From positions 1-63,793 of the forward strand of contig CANQUE010000006.1 of the NCBI GenBank assembly GCA_947626905.1: a stretch of 63,793 nt of DNA. Reading direction: 5' to 3'. Of the stretch, positions 33,431 to 42,380 are shown piece after piece. Position 1 is the first letter of the stretch; the number at the start of each line of letters is the position of its first letter. Below the pieces are notes generated by a model, which was not told where the DNA came from, ran no database searches, and saw only the letters and a list, made by a program, of their open reading frames with translations. The position numbers and the translations under genes were made by a program. This DNA comes from an uncultured Oscillospiraceae bacterium (GTDB taxonomy: Bacteria; Bacillota; Clostridia; Oscillospirales; Oscillospiraceae).

Positions 33431-34720
33431 ATGAACGCCATTGATCTTATCCGATATATTTTGCTGGCGCTGTCCGGCCTCGTGGGCCTCGCCTACGCCT
33501 ATCAGACCGTCTATCTCTTTCTGCCCTGCCTGGCGAAAAAACGGCCGGACCGGGCGGAGGGGCCCCATCCGGAGCGGAGATACGCCGTGCTCATCGCCGC
33601 CCGGAACGAACAGGCGGTGCTCCCCTATCTGCTGGACAGCGTCCGGGCCCAGACATACCCGGCGGCGCTCGTGACCCCCTTCGTGCTGGCGGACAACTGC
33701 ACCGACGACACCGCCGCCGTGGCCCGGGCCCACGGGGCCGTCGTATACGAGCGCTTCGACCGGGCCCACGTGGGCAAGGGCTACGCCCTGCAGGCCCTTT
33801 TGGAGCGCATCCGGGCCGACGGCGGCTGGGAGCGGTTCGACGCCTTTCTGGTGTTCGACGCGGACAACCTCCTAGCCCCGGACTATATCCGGCAGATGGA
33901 CCGCTCCTTCGGCCAGGGATACCCCGCCGTGTGCGGCTATCGCGGCTCCAAAAACTTCATGACCAACTGGATCACCGCCGGGTACGGTCTGTGGTATCTG
34001 CACGACTGCGCCCACCTGAACGCCTCCCGGCACCTGCTGGGGGTCACCTGCGCCTGCACGGGCACCGGCTTCGGCTTCACCCGGGGACTTTTGGAGCAGA
34101 TGGGCGGCTGGCCTTTCCACACGCTGGTGGAGGACATCGAGTTCGACACCTGGTGCGCCATCCACGGCGTGCGCATGGGCTACTGCGCCGGCGCGGCGGT
34201 GTACGACGAGCAGCCCATCACCTTCCGCCAGTCCTGGGTCCAGCGCACAAGGTGGGTCCAGGGCGGGATACAGGTGAGCTTCAAATACGCCGGGGCGCTG
34301 CTGCGGGGCCTGTTCCGCGGCTCGGCCCGGGACCGGTGGGGCTGCTTCGAGAATCTGACGCTGACCTTGTACGGCTACGGCTCCTGCGCCCTAACGGGCC
34401 TGTTGGCGGGGCTGACGGCGCTGCTGGCGGCGGGACCCGCCGGGGCGGTCCGGTGCATGGCCGCCGGGCTTGTGGGGATGTATCTGGGCCTGCTGGCGGT
34501 GGGTACGCTGACCATGGTCCGGGAGCACAGGCGCATCCCCGGCCCTGTCCGGCAAAAGGCGCTGTGCTGCGCCACGTTCCCCTTTTTCATGCTCTCTTAC
34601 ATCCCCCTGGCCCTGTGCGCCTGCTTCTGCCGGTTCCAGTGGACGCCGGTACGCCACACCGTGGCGGTGGGGCTGGACAAGGTCCCCGTGGGCGCCGGAC
34701 AGGCTATGACAAAAATGTAA
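33431..34720 (+). CDS. Membrane-associated family 2 glycosyltransferase
   Basis: The 429-residue protein has an N-terminal helix, a GT2 core (AVLIAARNEQAVLPYLL, FVLADNCTDDTA, FLVFDADNLLAPDY, VEDIEFDTW and QRTRWVQGG as the Q.RRW-like motif) and three or four C-terminal helices. This is the layout of processive or lipid-acceptor glycosyltransferases. It may make a membrane glycolipid, given the phospholipid genes directly downstream. AAAAGGAG lies 9 bases before the ATG at 33431. The Arg of the canonical QRRRW motif is partly replaced (QRTRW). Confidence 0.87.
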   Translation: MNAIDLIRYILLALSGLVGLAYAYQTVYLFLPCLAKKRPDRAEGPHPERRYAVLIAARNEQAVLPYLLDSVRAQTYPAALVTPFVLADNCTDDTAAVARAHGAVVYERFDRAHVGKGYALQALLERIRADGGWERFDAFLVFDADNLLAPDYIRQMDRSFGQGYPAVCGYRGSKNFMTNWITAGYGLWYLHDCAHLNASRHLLGVTCACTGTGFGFTRGLLEQMGGWPFHTLVEDIEFDTWCAIHGVRMGYCAGAAVYDEQPITFRQSWVQRTRWVQGGIQVSFKYAGALLRGLFRGSARDRWGCFENLTLTLYGYGSCALTGLLAGLTALLAAGPAGAVRCMAAGLVGMYLGLLAVGTLTMVREHRRIPGPVRQKALCCATFPFFMLSYIPLALCACFCRFQWTPVRHTVAVGLDKVPVGAGQAMTKM

Positions 34721-34770
34721 GAATATTGTAAGAAAATACGATTGCAGCCATGCCGTCTTTTTGATAAACT
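34716..34770 (+). promoter_or_regulatory. WalR/PhoP-like direct repeat upstream of the phospholipid operon
   Basis: TGTAAGAA occurs at 34716-34723 and 34727-34734, exactly 11 bp apart, resembling the TGTWAH-N5-TGTWAH site of WalR. A possible -10 box TAAACT lies at 34765-34770. The first repeat overlaps the stop codon of the glycosyltransferase gene. Confidence 0.5.
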
Positions 34771-34824
34771 GTTAACAGTGTATGCCTCCGGCGGCCGGCC
34801 GCCGGATGGAAGGAGATATGCCCC

Positions 34825-35499
34825 ATGGCCCTGCCCCGCCCCATAGACAAGCTCATCCCCCCCTACGGGCGGAAGCCCCTGGCGGCGGCCCTGGCCTTGC
34901 AGCTGGCGGTCTATTGGGGCACAAAGCTCATCGCCGGCTCCTGGCGTCACTATGACATGACCCTGGCCCTGGACCGGGCGGTGCCTCTGCTGCCCTGGAC
35001 CACGGTGATCTATTTCGGCTCCTACCTGTTCTGGGTGGCCAACTACATCCTGGCGGTGCGCCAGGACAGGGACAACGCCTGGCGGTTCCTGGCGGCGGAC
35101 GCGGCGGGAAAGCTGATCTGCGCGGCGGTGTTCCTGCTCCTGCCCACCACCAACGTCCGCCCCCCCGTCCCCGCGGAGGACCCCTGCGGATGGATGCTGG
35201 CGCTGCTGTACCGGGTGGATACGCCGGACGACCTCTTCCCCTCCCTCCACTGCTTCAACAGCTGGCTTTGCTGGGCGGGGCTCCGGGGCAGAAAGACCGT
35301 CCCCGCCGGATACCGGGCCTTCTCTCTGGCCTTCGCCCTGGCGGTGGGCCTGTCCACCCTGACCACCCGGCAGCATGTGATCGCGGACGTGGCCGCCGGG
35401 TTCGCCCTGGCCGAGCTCTGCTGGCAGCTGGCCGGACGCACGGCCCTGGCCCGGGCCTACGGGCGGATCTGGGAGCGGAGCGCGGCGGTGGAAATCTGA
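34825..35499 (+). CDS. PAP2 superfamily membrane phosphatase
   Basis: The 224-residue protein has about six membrane helices and the phosphatase motifs FPSLHCFNSW and TTRQHVIADVAAG (motifs 2 and 3, with the catalytic His residues). Motif 1 (KXXXXXXRP) is only loosely matched near TNVRPPVPAED. Such proteins dephosphorylate phosphatidate, undecaprenyl diphosphate or related lipids, or act as AUR1-like transferases. It is first in a four-gene set with a flippase-like protein, PssA and Psd, so a role in lipid supply is likely. Confidence 0.82.
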   Translation: MALPRPIDKLIPPYGRKPLAAALALQLAVYWGTKLIAGSWRHYDMTLALDRAVPLLPWTTVIYFGSYLFWVANYILAVRQDRDNAWRFLAADAAGKLICAAVFLLLPTTNVRPPVPAEDPCGWMLALLYRVDTPDDLFPSLHCFNSWLCWAGLRGRKTVPAGYRAFSLAFALAVGLSTLTTRQHVIADVAAGFALAELCWQLAGRTALARAYGRIWERSAAVEI

Positions 35500-35517
35500 C
35501 GAAAAAGGAGCTTCCCG

Positions 35518-36564
35518 ATGGAAAAATCCCCAAAAAAGATCATCGGGAACGCCCTGTTGTTTTTGGGCCTGCTGGCTCTGACGCTGTACGCGGTATTCCA
35601 CGGGGAGGACCTGCACGCGGTATTGGAGGCCATCCGCGGCAGCGACGGGCGGTGGCTGATCCCGGCGGTGGCATGCGTGGTGGCGTTCATCGGCGGCGAG
35701 AGCGTGATCATCCGGCTGCTGCTGCGCTCCGGGGGATATACCCTGAGCCGGGGCCGGTGCTTTCTCGTGTCCTCGGCGGGTTTTTTCTTCTCCGCCGTCA
35801 CCCCCTCCGCCGGCGGCGGACAGCCCATGCAGGTATACTTCCTCAGCCGGGAAAAGGTGCCCGTGCCGGTGGCCGCCGTGACGCTCATGGCGGTGACCAT
35901 CACCTATAAGCTGGTGCTGGTGATCGTGGGCCTGGGGGCCCTGATCGCGGGGTGGGGCTTTCTGCGGTACCATTTCGACGGGGTGATGTTCTTCTTCTGG
36001 CTGGGGCTGACGCTGACGGTGGGCTTCACCGCGCTGCTGCTGATCCTGGTGTTCCACCCCCATCTGGCCCGAGTGATGATGGACAAGGGCCACCGGCTGC
36101 TGGAAAAGCTGCACATCCTGCGGGAAAAACCGTCCCGGCGGGAGAAGCTGCTCCAGGCCATGGAGCGGTACCACCAGACCGCCGCCTATTTCCGGTCCCA
36201 CATGGGGCTGATGGTCCTGGTGCTGGCCATCACCTTCCTGCAGCGGTTCGCCCTGTTCACCGTGCCCTGGCTGGTATACCGGTCCCTGGGGCTGACGGGC
36301 TGCTCCTGGCAGGCGCTGGCCCTTCTCCAGGCCCTCATCGCCGTGGCGGCAGACATGCTCCCTCTGCCGGGAGGGATGGGCGTGACGGAGATGCTGTTTT
36401 TGACGGTGTTCGCGCCGGTGTTCGGCGAACTGATCCTGCCGGCCATGGTGCTGAGCCGGGGCGTGGAATTTTACTGCCGGCTGCTGCTGTCGGCGGCCTT
36501 CACAGTCCTGGCCTTTGTGGTGCTGGGCCGGAACAATAGCAAGGAAGACGAGGTGACGACATGA
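35518..36564 (+). CDS. Flippase-like (lysylphosphatidylglycerol synthase TM/UPF0104) membrane protein
   Basis: The 348-residue protein has about eight predicted membrane helices with SSAGFFFSAVTPSAGGGQPMQ and a C-terminal PLPGGMGVTEMLFL. Both are family signatures of the MprF N-terminal domain/AglD flippase group. No aminoacyl-transferase domain follows, so it is a stand-alone membrane domain, perhaps moving a lipid between leaflets. AAAAGGAG precedes the ATG and its end overlaps pssA by 4 bases, so they are coupled. Confidence 0.87.
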   Translation: MEKSPKKIIGNALLFLGLLALTLYAVFHGEDLHAVLEAIRGSDGRWLIPAVACVVAFIGGESVIIRLLLRSGGYTLSRGRCFLVSSAGFFFSAVTPSAGGGQPMQVYFLSREKVPVPVAAVTLMAVTITYKLVLVIVGLGALIAGWGFLRYHFDGVMFFFWLGLTLTVGFTALLLILVFHPHLARVMMDKGHRLLEKLHILREKPSRREKLLQAMERYHQTAAYFRSHMGLMVLVLAITFLQRFALFTVPWLVYRSLGLTGCSWQALALLQALIAVAADMLPLPGGMGVTEMLFLTVFAPVFGELILPAMVLSRGVEFYCRLLLSAAFTVLAFVVLGRNNSKEDEVTT

Positions 36565-37229
36565 TCGGCATATACGATTACACGGTCATCCTTACATACG
36601 TGAGCCTGCTCACCTCGGTGTCGGGCATCTTCTGCATCTGCTCCGGCCACCCGCGCTGGGCCATCGCCTGCCTGGCCATATCCGGGCTGCTGGACGCCTT
36701 CGACGGGAAGGTGGCCCGGACGAAAAAGGACCGGACCGAGACCGGCAAGGCCTTCGGCGTACAGCTGGACTCCCTGTGCGACATCGTCTGCTTCGGGGTG
36801 CTGCCCGCCGTCATATGCTACTACCTGGGGATGCACACCCTGATCGGCATGGCCATACTGGCGCTGTACGTGCTGGCGGGGCTGATCCGGCTGGCCTGGT
36901 TCAACGTCACCGCCGGATCGCAACCCCCCCGTCCCGACGGGAAAAAGTACTACCAGGGCCTGCCCATCACCTCCATCGCGGTGATCCTGCCGGTATTTTA
37001 CGCCATCGGGACTCTGGCGCCCGGGATCTTCCTGCTGGGGCTGCCCATCGTCATGCTCCTGACGGGGCTGCTGTTCGTGCTTCGGTTCCGCTTCCCCAAG
37101 CCCACCAACAAGGAGCTTTTCCTGCTCATCGGCTTTGTGGCGCTGGTGATCCTGTACATCCTGGCCTGCCACCTGTGGGGCGTGGACACCCCCTGGCACT
37201 GGGTGCTGCGGCTGGCGCGCCGGAAATGA
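36561..37229 (+). CDS. pssA: CDP-diacylglycerol--serine O-phosphatidyltransferase
   Basis: The 222-residue membrane enzyme makes phosphatidylserine from CDP-diacylglycerol and serine. The CDP-alcohol phosphotransferase motif reads DGKVAR, then a 12-residue gap, then GVQLDSLCD (about 44-72), supplying the four conserved acids. Six membrane helices follow. The PssA assignment over other CDP-alcohol transferases is supported by the adjacent phosphatidylserine decarboxylase, whose start overlaps this gene's stop. Confidence 0.9.
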   Translation: MIGIYDYTVILTYVSLLTSVSGIFCICSGHPRWAIACLAISGLLDAFDGKVARTKKDRTETGKAFGVQLDSLCDIVCFGVLPAVICYYLGMHTLIGMAILALYVLAGLIRLAWFNVTAGSQPPRPDGKKYYQGLPITSIAVILPVFYAIGTLAPGIFLLGLPIVMLLTGLLFVLRFRFPKPTNKELFLLIGFVALVILYILACHLWGVDTPWHWVLRLARRK

Positions 37230-38038
37230 CGGCGCTGGGATTTCTATATGGCACGGCCCCGGGGCGCTTTCTGCTCCGGGGCCTGACCCGTCCCTGGTTC
37301 TCCCGGCTGGGCGGCCGCATCATGGACAGCCGCCTCTCCGCCCTGGCGGTGGGACCTTACATCCGCCGCCACCACATCGACATGAGCCGGTGCGTAAAGG
37401 ACCGGTTTTGTTCCTTCAACGACTTCTTCACCCGGCGTCTGGACCCGGAGGCCCGGCCCGTGGACCCGGACCCGGAGGCCCTGGTGAGCCCCTGCGACGG
37501 GAAACTCTCCCTCTGGCCGGTCACCCCGGAGGGCCGCTTCCCGGTGAAGGGCACGGAATACACCCTGACGGGGCTGCTGCGGGACGAGGCGCTGGCCGCC
37601 CGGTTCACCGGGGGAACGCTGTGGCTGTTCAGGCTGTGCCCGGAGGACTACCACCGGTACATCTGGCCCATGGACGGGACCCGGGGCCCGGCGGTGCGCA
37701 TCCCGGGGCTCTACCACACCGTCCAGCCCCTGGACCGGGGCCAGCGGCCGATATATCACGAAAACACCCGGGAGTACTGCCTGATCGACTCGGCCCGGTT
37801 CGGCCCGGCCGTGATGATGGAGGTGGGAGCCCTGCTGGTGGGCCGGATCGTGAATCCCCCTGACCAGGACCCGGCGGTCCGGGGCCGGGAGAAGGGCTAC
37901 TTCGCCTTCGGCGGCTCCACCGTGATCCTCCTCACCGGCCCCGGCGCCGTGACGCCCCGGCCGGACCTGGCCGCCGCCGGCGGCGCGGAGATCCCCGTCC
38001 GCCAGGGCCAGCGGGTGGGGACGAGGCAAACACAGTAA
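37226..38038 (+). CDS. psd: Phosphatidylserine decarboxylase
   Basis: The 270-residue proenzyme converts phosphatidylserine to phosphatidylethanolamine. It contains FNDFFTRRL near residue 68, LVSPCDGKL, RLCPEDYHRYIWP and the self-cleavage site FGGST, where Ser231 would become the pyruvoyl group (usually LGST or GGST). It is translated from an ATG overlapping the pssA stop, completing the PE pathway in one operon. A strong terminator follows. Confidence 0.93.
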   Translation: MTALGFLYGTAPGRFLLRGLTRPWFSRLGGRIMDSRLSALAVGPYIRRHHIDMSRCVKDRFCSFNDFFTRRLDPEARPVDPDPEALVSPCDGKLSLWPVTPEGRFPVKGTEYTLTGLLRDEALAARFTGGTLWLFRLCPEDYHRYIWPMDGTRGPAVRIPGLYHTVQPLDRGQRPIYHENTREYCLIDSARFGPAVMMEVGALLVGRIVNPPDQDPAVRGREKGYFAFGGSTVILLTGPGAVTPRPDLAAAGGAEIPVRQGQRVGTRQTQ

Positions 38039-38050
38039 AAGGACAGAAGA

Positions 38051-38085
38051 AAAGCGCGGGGCGTTTGCCCCGCGCTCTTTTTGCT
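38051..38085. terminator. Terminator between psd and cstA
   Basis: AGCGCGGGGC (38053-38062) pairs with GCCCCGCGCT (38067-38076), followed by CTTTTTGC. A purine-rich flank makes it usable for the convergent cstA gene too. Confidence 0.82.
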
Positions 38086-38113
38086 TTGGATGTGGGTGTG
38101 ATCTCCGCCGGGA

Positions 38114-39832
38114 TCACGCCTTGGACTTCTCCTTCTTCAGCTGCTTGGAGAAGGTGCCCACGCCCTCGATGATCAGGAAGATGGCCAGCACGACCATCGC
38201 CACGGCGATGACCAGCATGAACCAGTCGCCCCAAGCGGCAGCGCCGCCGAAGCAGCTGGTGCACAGGGCCTTGATCCGGATGACCAGGAAGGTCAGGGTG
38301 GCGATCAGCATGAACACGGTGGGGATGTAGAACATCTTGTTGTTCTTGCCGATGTTGCCCAGCCAGGCAGCCACGGCCATCAGAGCCAGGCCGGCCAGCA
38401 GCTGGTTGGCAGCGCCGAACAGGCCCCAGATGGCGGTCAGGCTCATGCCGCCCAGCAGGCAGCCCACCACGACCATGAACACGGTGCCGGTCAGGGGGTG
38501 AGCCAGGAACTTGCGGGCGCCGGTGGCGTCCTTCCAGGTGGCCTCGCCTTCCTTCAGGAACAGCTCGGTGAACATGAACCGGCTCAGACGGGTACCGGTG
38601 TCCAGAGAAGTCAGCGCGAACACGGACACGGCCAGGGTCAGCAGCGTGTAGACCACGTTGTAGACATGGCTGGCGGTATCCAGGCTGAACATGGAGGCGA
38701 TGCCGGTGGCGAAGGCCACAGCAGGGGAGCCGAACTCGCCGTCAGTATAGCGCTTGAAGACCATGCCGACAGCGATCAGGGACACGACGCCCAGAGCGGA
38801 CTCGATCAGCATGGAGCCGTAGCCGATGGCCTTGGCGTCCTTCTCGCTGGCCAGCTGCTTGGAGGAGGTGCCGGTGGAGATCAGGGAGTGGAAGCCGGAG
38901 CAGGCGCCGCAGGCCACGGTGATGAACAGGGCCGGGAACAGGCCGCCCAGGCTGGTGGACCAGCCGGTGAAGGCGGGCAGCTCGAAGGTGGCGGTCTTGT
39001 CGCCGGTGAAGGCGGAGAAGACGATGCCGACCACGGCCACGGCCATCATGGCGTACAGCAGGAAGCTGGACAGATAGTCACGGGGCTGCAGCATGATCCA
39101 CACGGGGATCAGGGAGGCCACAGCGATGTACACGCCGATCAGGACGATCCAGGTAGTGCGGCTCATAGCCATGCCGCAGTTCAGGCCGATGACGATGGCG
39201 GCCACGATGCCCACGATGCCGATGATGGTGGCAGGCAGGGTCTTCAGGCCGGCCTTATTGGTCAGCATGCCGTAGATGATGGCCAGGACGATGAACAGCA
39301 CGGACACCATAGCGGTGGTCTCGTTGCCGGTCACGGCGTCGCCGGTGGTGAAGCCGGTGGCCTGAGAGGCGAAGGTGCCGGCCACGACGTTCACGAAGGA
39401 GGCGATGACCATGATGAGCACCAGCAGAGCGAACAGGATGAACAGCTTCTTGGCCCGGTCGCCCATGGAGGTCTTGATGATCTCGCCGACGGATTTGCCT
39501 TCGTTACGGACAGAAGCAAACAGGGAACCGAAGTCCTGCAGGCCGCCGAAGAAGATACCGCCGATGACGCACCACAGGAAAACGGGCAGCCAGCCGAAAA
39601 CGGAGGCCTGGATGGGTCCATTGATGGGGCCGGCGCCCGCAATGGACGAGAAGTGGTGACCCATCAGAACGGCGGGCTTGGCGGCGACGTAGTCCACGCC
39701 GTCTTCCATCTCCACCGCCGGGGTCTTTCTGCTGGGGTCGATGCCCCACTGCTTTGCCAGCCAGGAACCATAGGTCACATAGCCGATGACCAGCAAAACG
39801 ATCGCCGCGAGGATGATCAATACTGCAGTCAT
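38114..39832 (-). CDS. cstA: Carbon starvation protein A / peptide or pyruvate transporter
   Basis: The 572-residue membrane protein has about 16 helices. It begins with helix 1 and DPSRKTPAVEMEDGVDYV, then MGHHFSSIAGAGPINGPI, the CstA signature. Its length is that of the shorter Firmicutes/BtsT-like form. CstA family members import peptides or pyruvate when carbon is scarce. AGGAGAG precedes the ATG. Its codon use is more uniform (GCC/GGC/CTG repeats) than its neighbours', typical of a highly expressed gene. An unknown protein gene lies 11 bases upstream in the same operon. Confidence 0.9.
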   Translation of the reverse strand: MTAVLIILAAIVLLVIGYVTYGSWLAKQWGIDPSRKTPAVEMEDGVDYVAAKPAVLMGHHFSSIAGAGPINGPIQASVFGWLPVFLWCVIGGIFFGGLQDFGSLFASVRNEGKSVGEIIKTSMGDRAKKLFILFALLVLIMVIASFVNVVAGTFASQATGFTTGDAVTGNETTAMVSVLFIVLAIIYGMLTNKAGLKTLPATIIGIVGIVAAIVIGLNCGMAMSRTTWIVLIGVYIAVASLIPVWIMLQPRDYLSSFLLYAMMAVAVVGIVFSAFTGDKTATFELPAFTGWSTSLGGLFPALFITVACGACSGFHSLISTGTSSKQLASEKDAKAIGYGSMLIESALGVVSLIAVGMVFKRYTDGEFGSPAVAFATGIASMFSLDTASHVYNVVYTLLTLAVSVFALTSLDTGTRLSRFMFTELFLKEGEATWKDATGARKFLAHPLTGTVFMVVVGCLLGGMSLTAIWGLFGAANQLLAGLALMAVAAWLGNIGKNNKMFYIPTVFMLIATLTFLVIRIKALCTSCFGGAAAWGDWFMLVIAVAMVVLAIFLIIEGVGTFSKQLKKEKSKA

Positions 39833-39843
39833 AATACTCTCTC

Positions 39844-40344
39844 CTACCTTTGATTTGATATATTGCGAAAGAGCTTCTTCAGGTCCTTGCCCAGGCGGTT
39901 ATAGACAAGCTCCCCGGAAGAGGTCTCTAAAGCAATCGCGCGATAATTGCTCCAGCCCTGCAGGCTGTGTTTATAGCTCTTGGAATGGTGGGATTTTTTC
40001 ACCGCCAGTTTGGCCTCCGGCGTCATGCTCCCCGCCAGGATGACCAGGGTGACGTCGGAGTTGCGGTGGGCGCTATGGGGCTTCACATGGGCCAGGCCCT
40101 TCTCCCAGGCGGCCTGCTCCAGGGCAACGGCCCTCTCCCCGTCCAAGGCGTCCTCCGCGGCGAAATACACATATTCGTGGGAGTCCGCCTCGGAGATGCG
40201 GGCGCTCTTCACCAGCACATAGGTCTCTCCATGGGAATGGAACCGGGCCTCGGCGGCGAACGGCGCTTCCGCCCCCTCGCGGATCACGTCGTAATAGCGG
40301 ACATAGGAGCGGAGGATCAGATCAAGAGCTTCTGTGGGCGTCAT
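39844..40344 (-). CDS. Unknown protein encoded with cstA (166 aa)
   Basis: No signal peptide or membrane helix is visible. The sequence has an N-terminal helical part, an alpha/beta middle (HGETYVLVKSARISEADSHE, TLVILAGSMTPEAK) and a basic C-terminal section rich in Lys, His and Ser (AVKKSHHSKSYKHSLQGWSN). I do not recognise the family. It is the first gene of the cstA operon, with an 11-base gap, so it may regulate or assist CstA; the basic, His-rich stretch could bind nucleic acid, phospholipid or metal. The ribosome binding site is weak (AGGTAAAC). Confidence 0.7.
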   Translation of the reverse strand: MTPTEALDLILRSYVRYYDVIREGAEAPFAAEARFHSHGETYVLVKSARISEADSHEYVYFAAEDALDGERAVALEQAAWEKGLAHVKPHSAHRNSDVTLVILAGSMTPEAKLAVKKSHHSKSYKHSLQGWSNYRAIALETSSGELVYNRLGKDLKKLFRNISNQR

Positions 40345-40350
40345 AAATGT

Positions 40351-40444
40351 TTACCTGTTTTTACCAATTTCAATCGTTACCTGTTTTAATCGCTAAAGTC
40401 CCCTGAATCAGAAACATTTTAGCGCTATCGACAGAATTTTTCAA
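40351..40444 (-). promoter_or_regulatory. Promoter of the cstA operon with direct repeats in the leader
   Basis: TTGAAA (40444-40439) and TAAAAT (40421-40416) on the minus strand are 17 bp apart. In the leader, AAAACAGGTAA occurs at 40387-40377 and again at 40361-40351, 26 bp apart, with a related GGTAA between them. These could be operator half sites or RNA-binding repeats for catabolite or pyruvate control. Confidence 0.6.
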
Positions 40445-40487
40445 GCCCTTTTTCACGAAAATGTATCACACTCATAAAAAACCGTTA

Positions 40488-40865
40488 TCACTCCGCCGCC
40501 TTTGCCTCCGGGGGACGGCCGAATTCCGCCTCCGGGACCCGCTCCTGCAGCTCCTTCATGAGGATCTGGGCGGCCTTTTTCCCCGGCAGCTGGACCTGGG
40601 CCAGCTCCTGGTCCTGGGGCCCGCAGATCACCAGGTTCTCGATCTCAAAATCCCCCTTGCCGCAGCACAGCTTCGCCGGCACGGCCAGCACCCGCCGGAA
40701 CAGGCGGTGGATGTCATGGTAAGGGATATAATACGTCTTGAGCCCCGAGCGGAAATACAGCCGCAGCTCCCCCAGGCGGACTTTCCCTATCTCCCGGGCC
40801 GTCTTATACTCGCTGTCCAGCTGGCTGTCCTCCACGCTGGCGTCGGTCATAGGATAAAAACGCAT
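40488..40865 (-). CDS. Unknown protein downstream of trkH (125 aa)
   Basis: The soluble protein has a beta-rich core (LGELRLYFRSGLKTYYIPYHD, CCGKGDFEIENLVICG) followed by a C-terminal helix (GKKAAQILMKELQERVP). The pattern suggests a PH-like barrel with a capping helix, but no known family is recognised. AAAGGAG lies 7 bases before the ATG. It follows trkH by 63 bases on the same strand, so it may be the third gene of the Trk operon. Confidence 0.65.
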   Translation of the reverse strand: MRFYPMTDASVEDSQLDSEYKTAREIGKVRLGELRLYFRSGLKTYYIPYHDIHRLFRRVLAVPAKLCCGKGDFEIENLVICGPQDQELAQVQLPGKKAAQILMKELQERVPEAEFGRPPEAKAAE

Positions 40866-40928
40866 GATGTGCTCCTTTCTCGCATTGCGCCCGGCCTGCG
40901 GGCCGGAACGCGGATATAACGGCGGGTG

Positions 40929-42374
40929 TCAGTTTTTGCGCCCCCACACGCCGGCGGCAAACAGGGTGATCACCGGGAATATCTCCAGCCGCCCCAGCAG
41001 CATGCAGAGGCTCAGCACCAGCTTGGACGCGCCGCTCCATATGGCAAAATTCCCCGTCGGCCCCACCAGCCCCAGGCCGGGGCCGATGTTGGACAGGCAG
41101 CTGACCACGCTGGTGAAGGTGGTCTCCAGATCGAATCCCTCCAGGCTCAAAAGCAGGAACGCGCCCAGAGCGATAACGGTATAGAGCATGTAAAAGATCA
41201 TGGTGTTGTGGATGGCGCCCGCCTCCAGCCGCTCTCCGTCCAGGGTCACCCGGTTCACGGCCCGGGGGAACAGCAGCTTCTTGATCTCCGCCCAGACGGA
41301 CTTGCCCAGGATCACCAGCCGGGCCACCTTCGTGCCGCCGCCGGTACTGCCCGCGCAGGCGCCCATGAGCATCAGCAGCACCAGCAGCGCCCGGGAATAG
41401 CTGGGCCAGACGTTGAAGTCCGCCGTGGCGAAGCCGGTGGTGGTGATGATGCTGGACACCTGGAAGAAGGCGTAGCGCAGGGCCTGGAAAAAGCCGTCGT
41501 ACAGATTCAGGATGTTCAGGGCGATGGTCACCGTGGCCGCGGCGATCACCAGCAGGTACAGCCCCAGCTCCTGGCTCTTCAGGCCCTTCAGGGACCGCTT
41601 CACCAGCACGATGTAATACAGGTTGAAGTTCACCCCGAACAGCATCATGAATACGCCCACCACCACGTCCACATAGGCGCTGTTATACGCGCCGATGCTG
41701 GCGTTGCGCACGCCGAAGCCGCCGGTACCGGCGGTGCCGAAAGCGGTGGTCAGCGCGTCGAACAGGCCCAGCCCGCCCGCCAGCAGCAGCACCACTTCCA
41801 CCGCCGTCATCACGCAGTAGATCACATACAGCACCCGGGCGGTGTCCCGCATCTTGGGCACCAGCTTGCCCTTCACCGGGCCGGGCACCTCCGCCCGCAG
41901 CAGATGCATGGAGTGCTCGTCGTCGGTGGGCAGGATGGCCATCATGAACACCAGCACGCCCATGCCCCCCACGAAGTGGGAGAAGCTGCGCCAGAACAGC
42001 ACGCCCTTTGGCACCACCTCCACTTCGGGCAGCACGCTGGCGCCGGTGGTGGTGAAGCCGGAGATGATCTCAAACAGGGCGCTTATATAGTTGGGGATGG
42101 CGCCGGAGAACACGAAGGGCAGCGCGCCGAACAGGGAGATGACCAGCCAGCTCAGCGCCACGGACACGAACCCCTCCCGGGGCCGGAGAGAGCCGGTGTG
42201 CTTCCTCCCCAGCGCCAGCAGCAGCCCCGCCCCCGCCAGACACAGCAGTATGGTCCACACAAAGGGCAGGACCGGCTCCCCGTACAGCGCCGCCACCGCC
42301 AGCGGCGCCAGCAGCAGCCCCGCCTCGATGGCCAGGATGCGGCCCAGGATGCTTGAAATGATCCGGTAATTCAC
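40929..42374 (-). CDS. trkH: TrkH/KtrB family potassium uptake channel subunit
   Basis: The 481-residue membrane protein has four P-loop regions matching K+ filters: SGFTTTGAS, FGTAGTGGFG, SSIITTTGFAT and SCLSNIGPGLG. About ten helices surround them. This is the K+-conducting subunit; it needs the cytosolic NAD/ATP-binding TrkA ring for gating. The adjacent upstream gene encodes TrkA, 6 bases away. The size is typical of TrkH. Confidence 0.93.
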   Translation of the reverse strand: MNYRIISSILGRILAIEAGLLLAPLAVAALYGEPVLPFVWTILLCLAGAGLLLALGRKHTGSLRPREGFVSVALSWLVISLFGALPFVFSGAIPNYISALFEIISGFTTTGASVLPEVEVVPKGVLFWRSFSHFVGGMGVLVFMMAILPTDDEHSMHLLRAEVPGPVKGKLVPKMRDTARVLYVIYCVMTAVEVVLLLAGGLGLFDALTTAFGTAGTGGFGVRNASIGAYNSAYVDVVVGVFMMLFGVNFNLYYIVLVKRSLKGLKSQELGLYLLVIAAATVTIALNILNLYDGFFQALRYAFFQVSSIITTTGFATADFNVWPSYSRALLVLLMLMGACAGSTGGGTKVARLVILGKSVWAEIKKLLFPRAVNRVTLDGERLEAGAIHNTMIFYMLYTVIALGAFLLLSLEGFDLETTFTSVVSCLSNIGPGLGLVGPTGNFAIWSGASKLVLSLCMLLGRLEIFPVITLFAAGVWGRKN

Positions 42375-42380
42375 GTCCGC

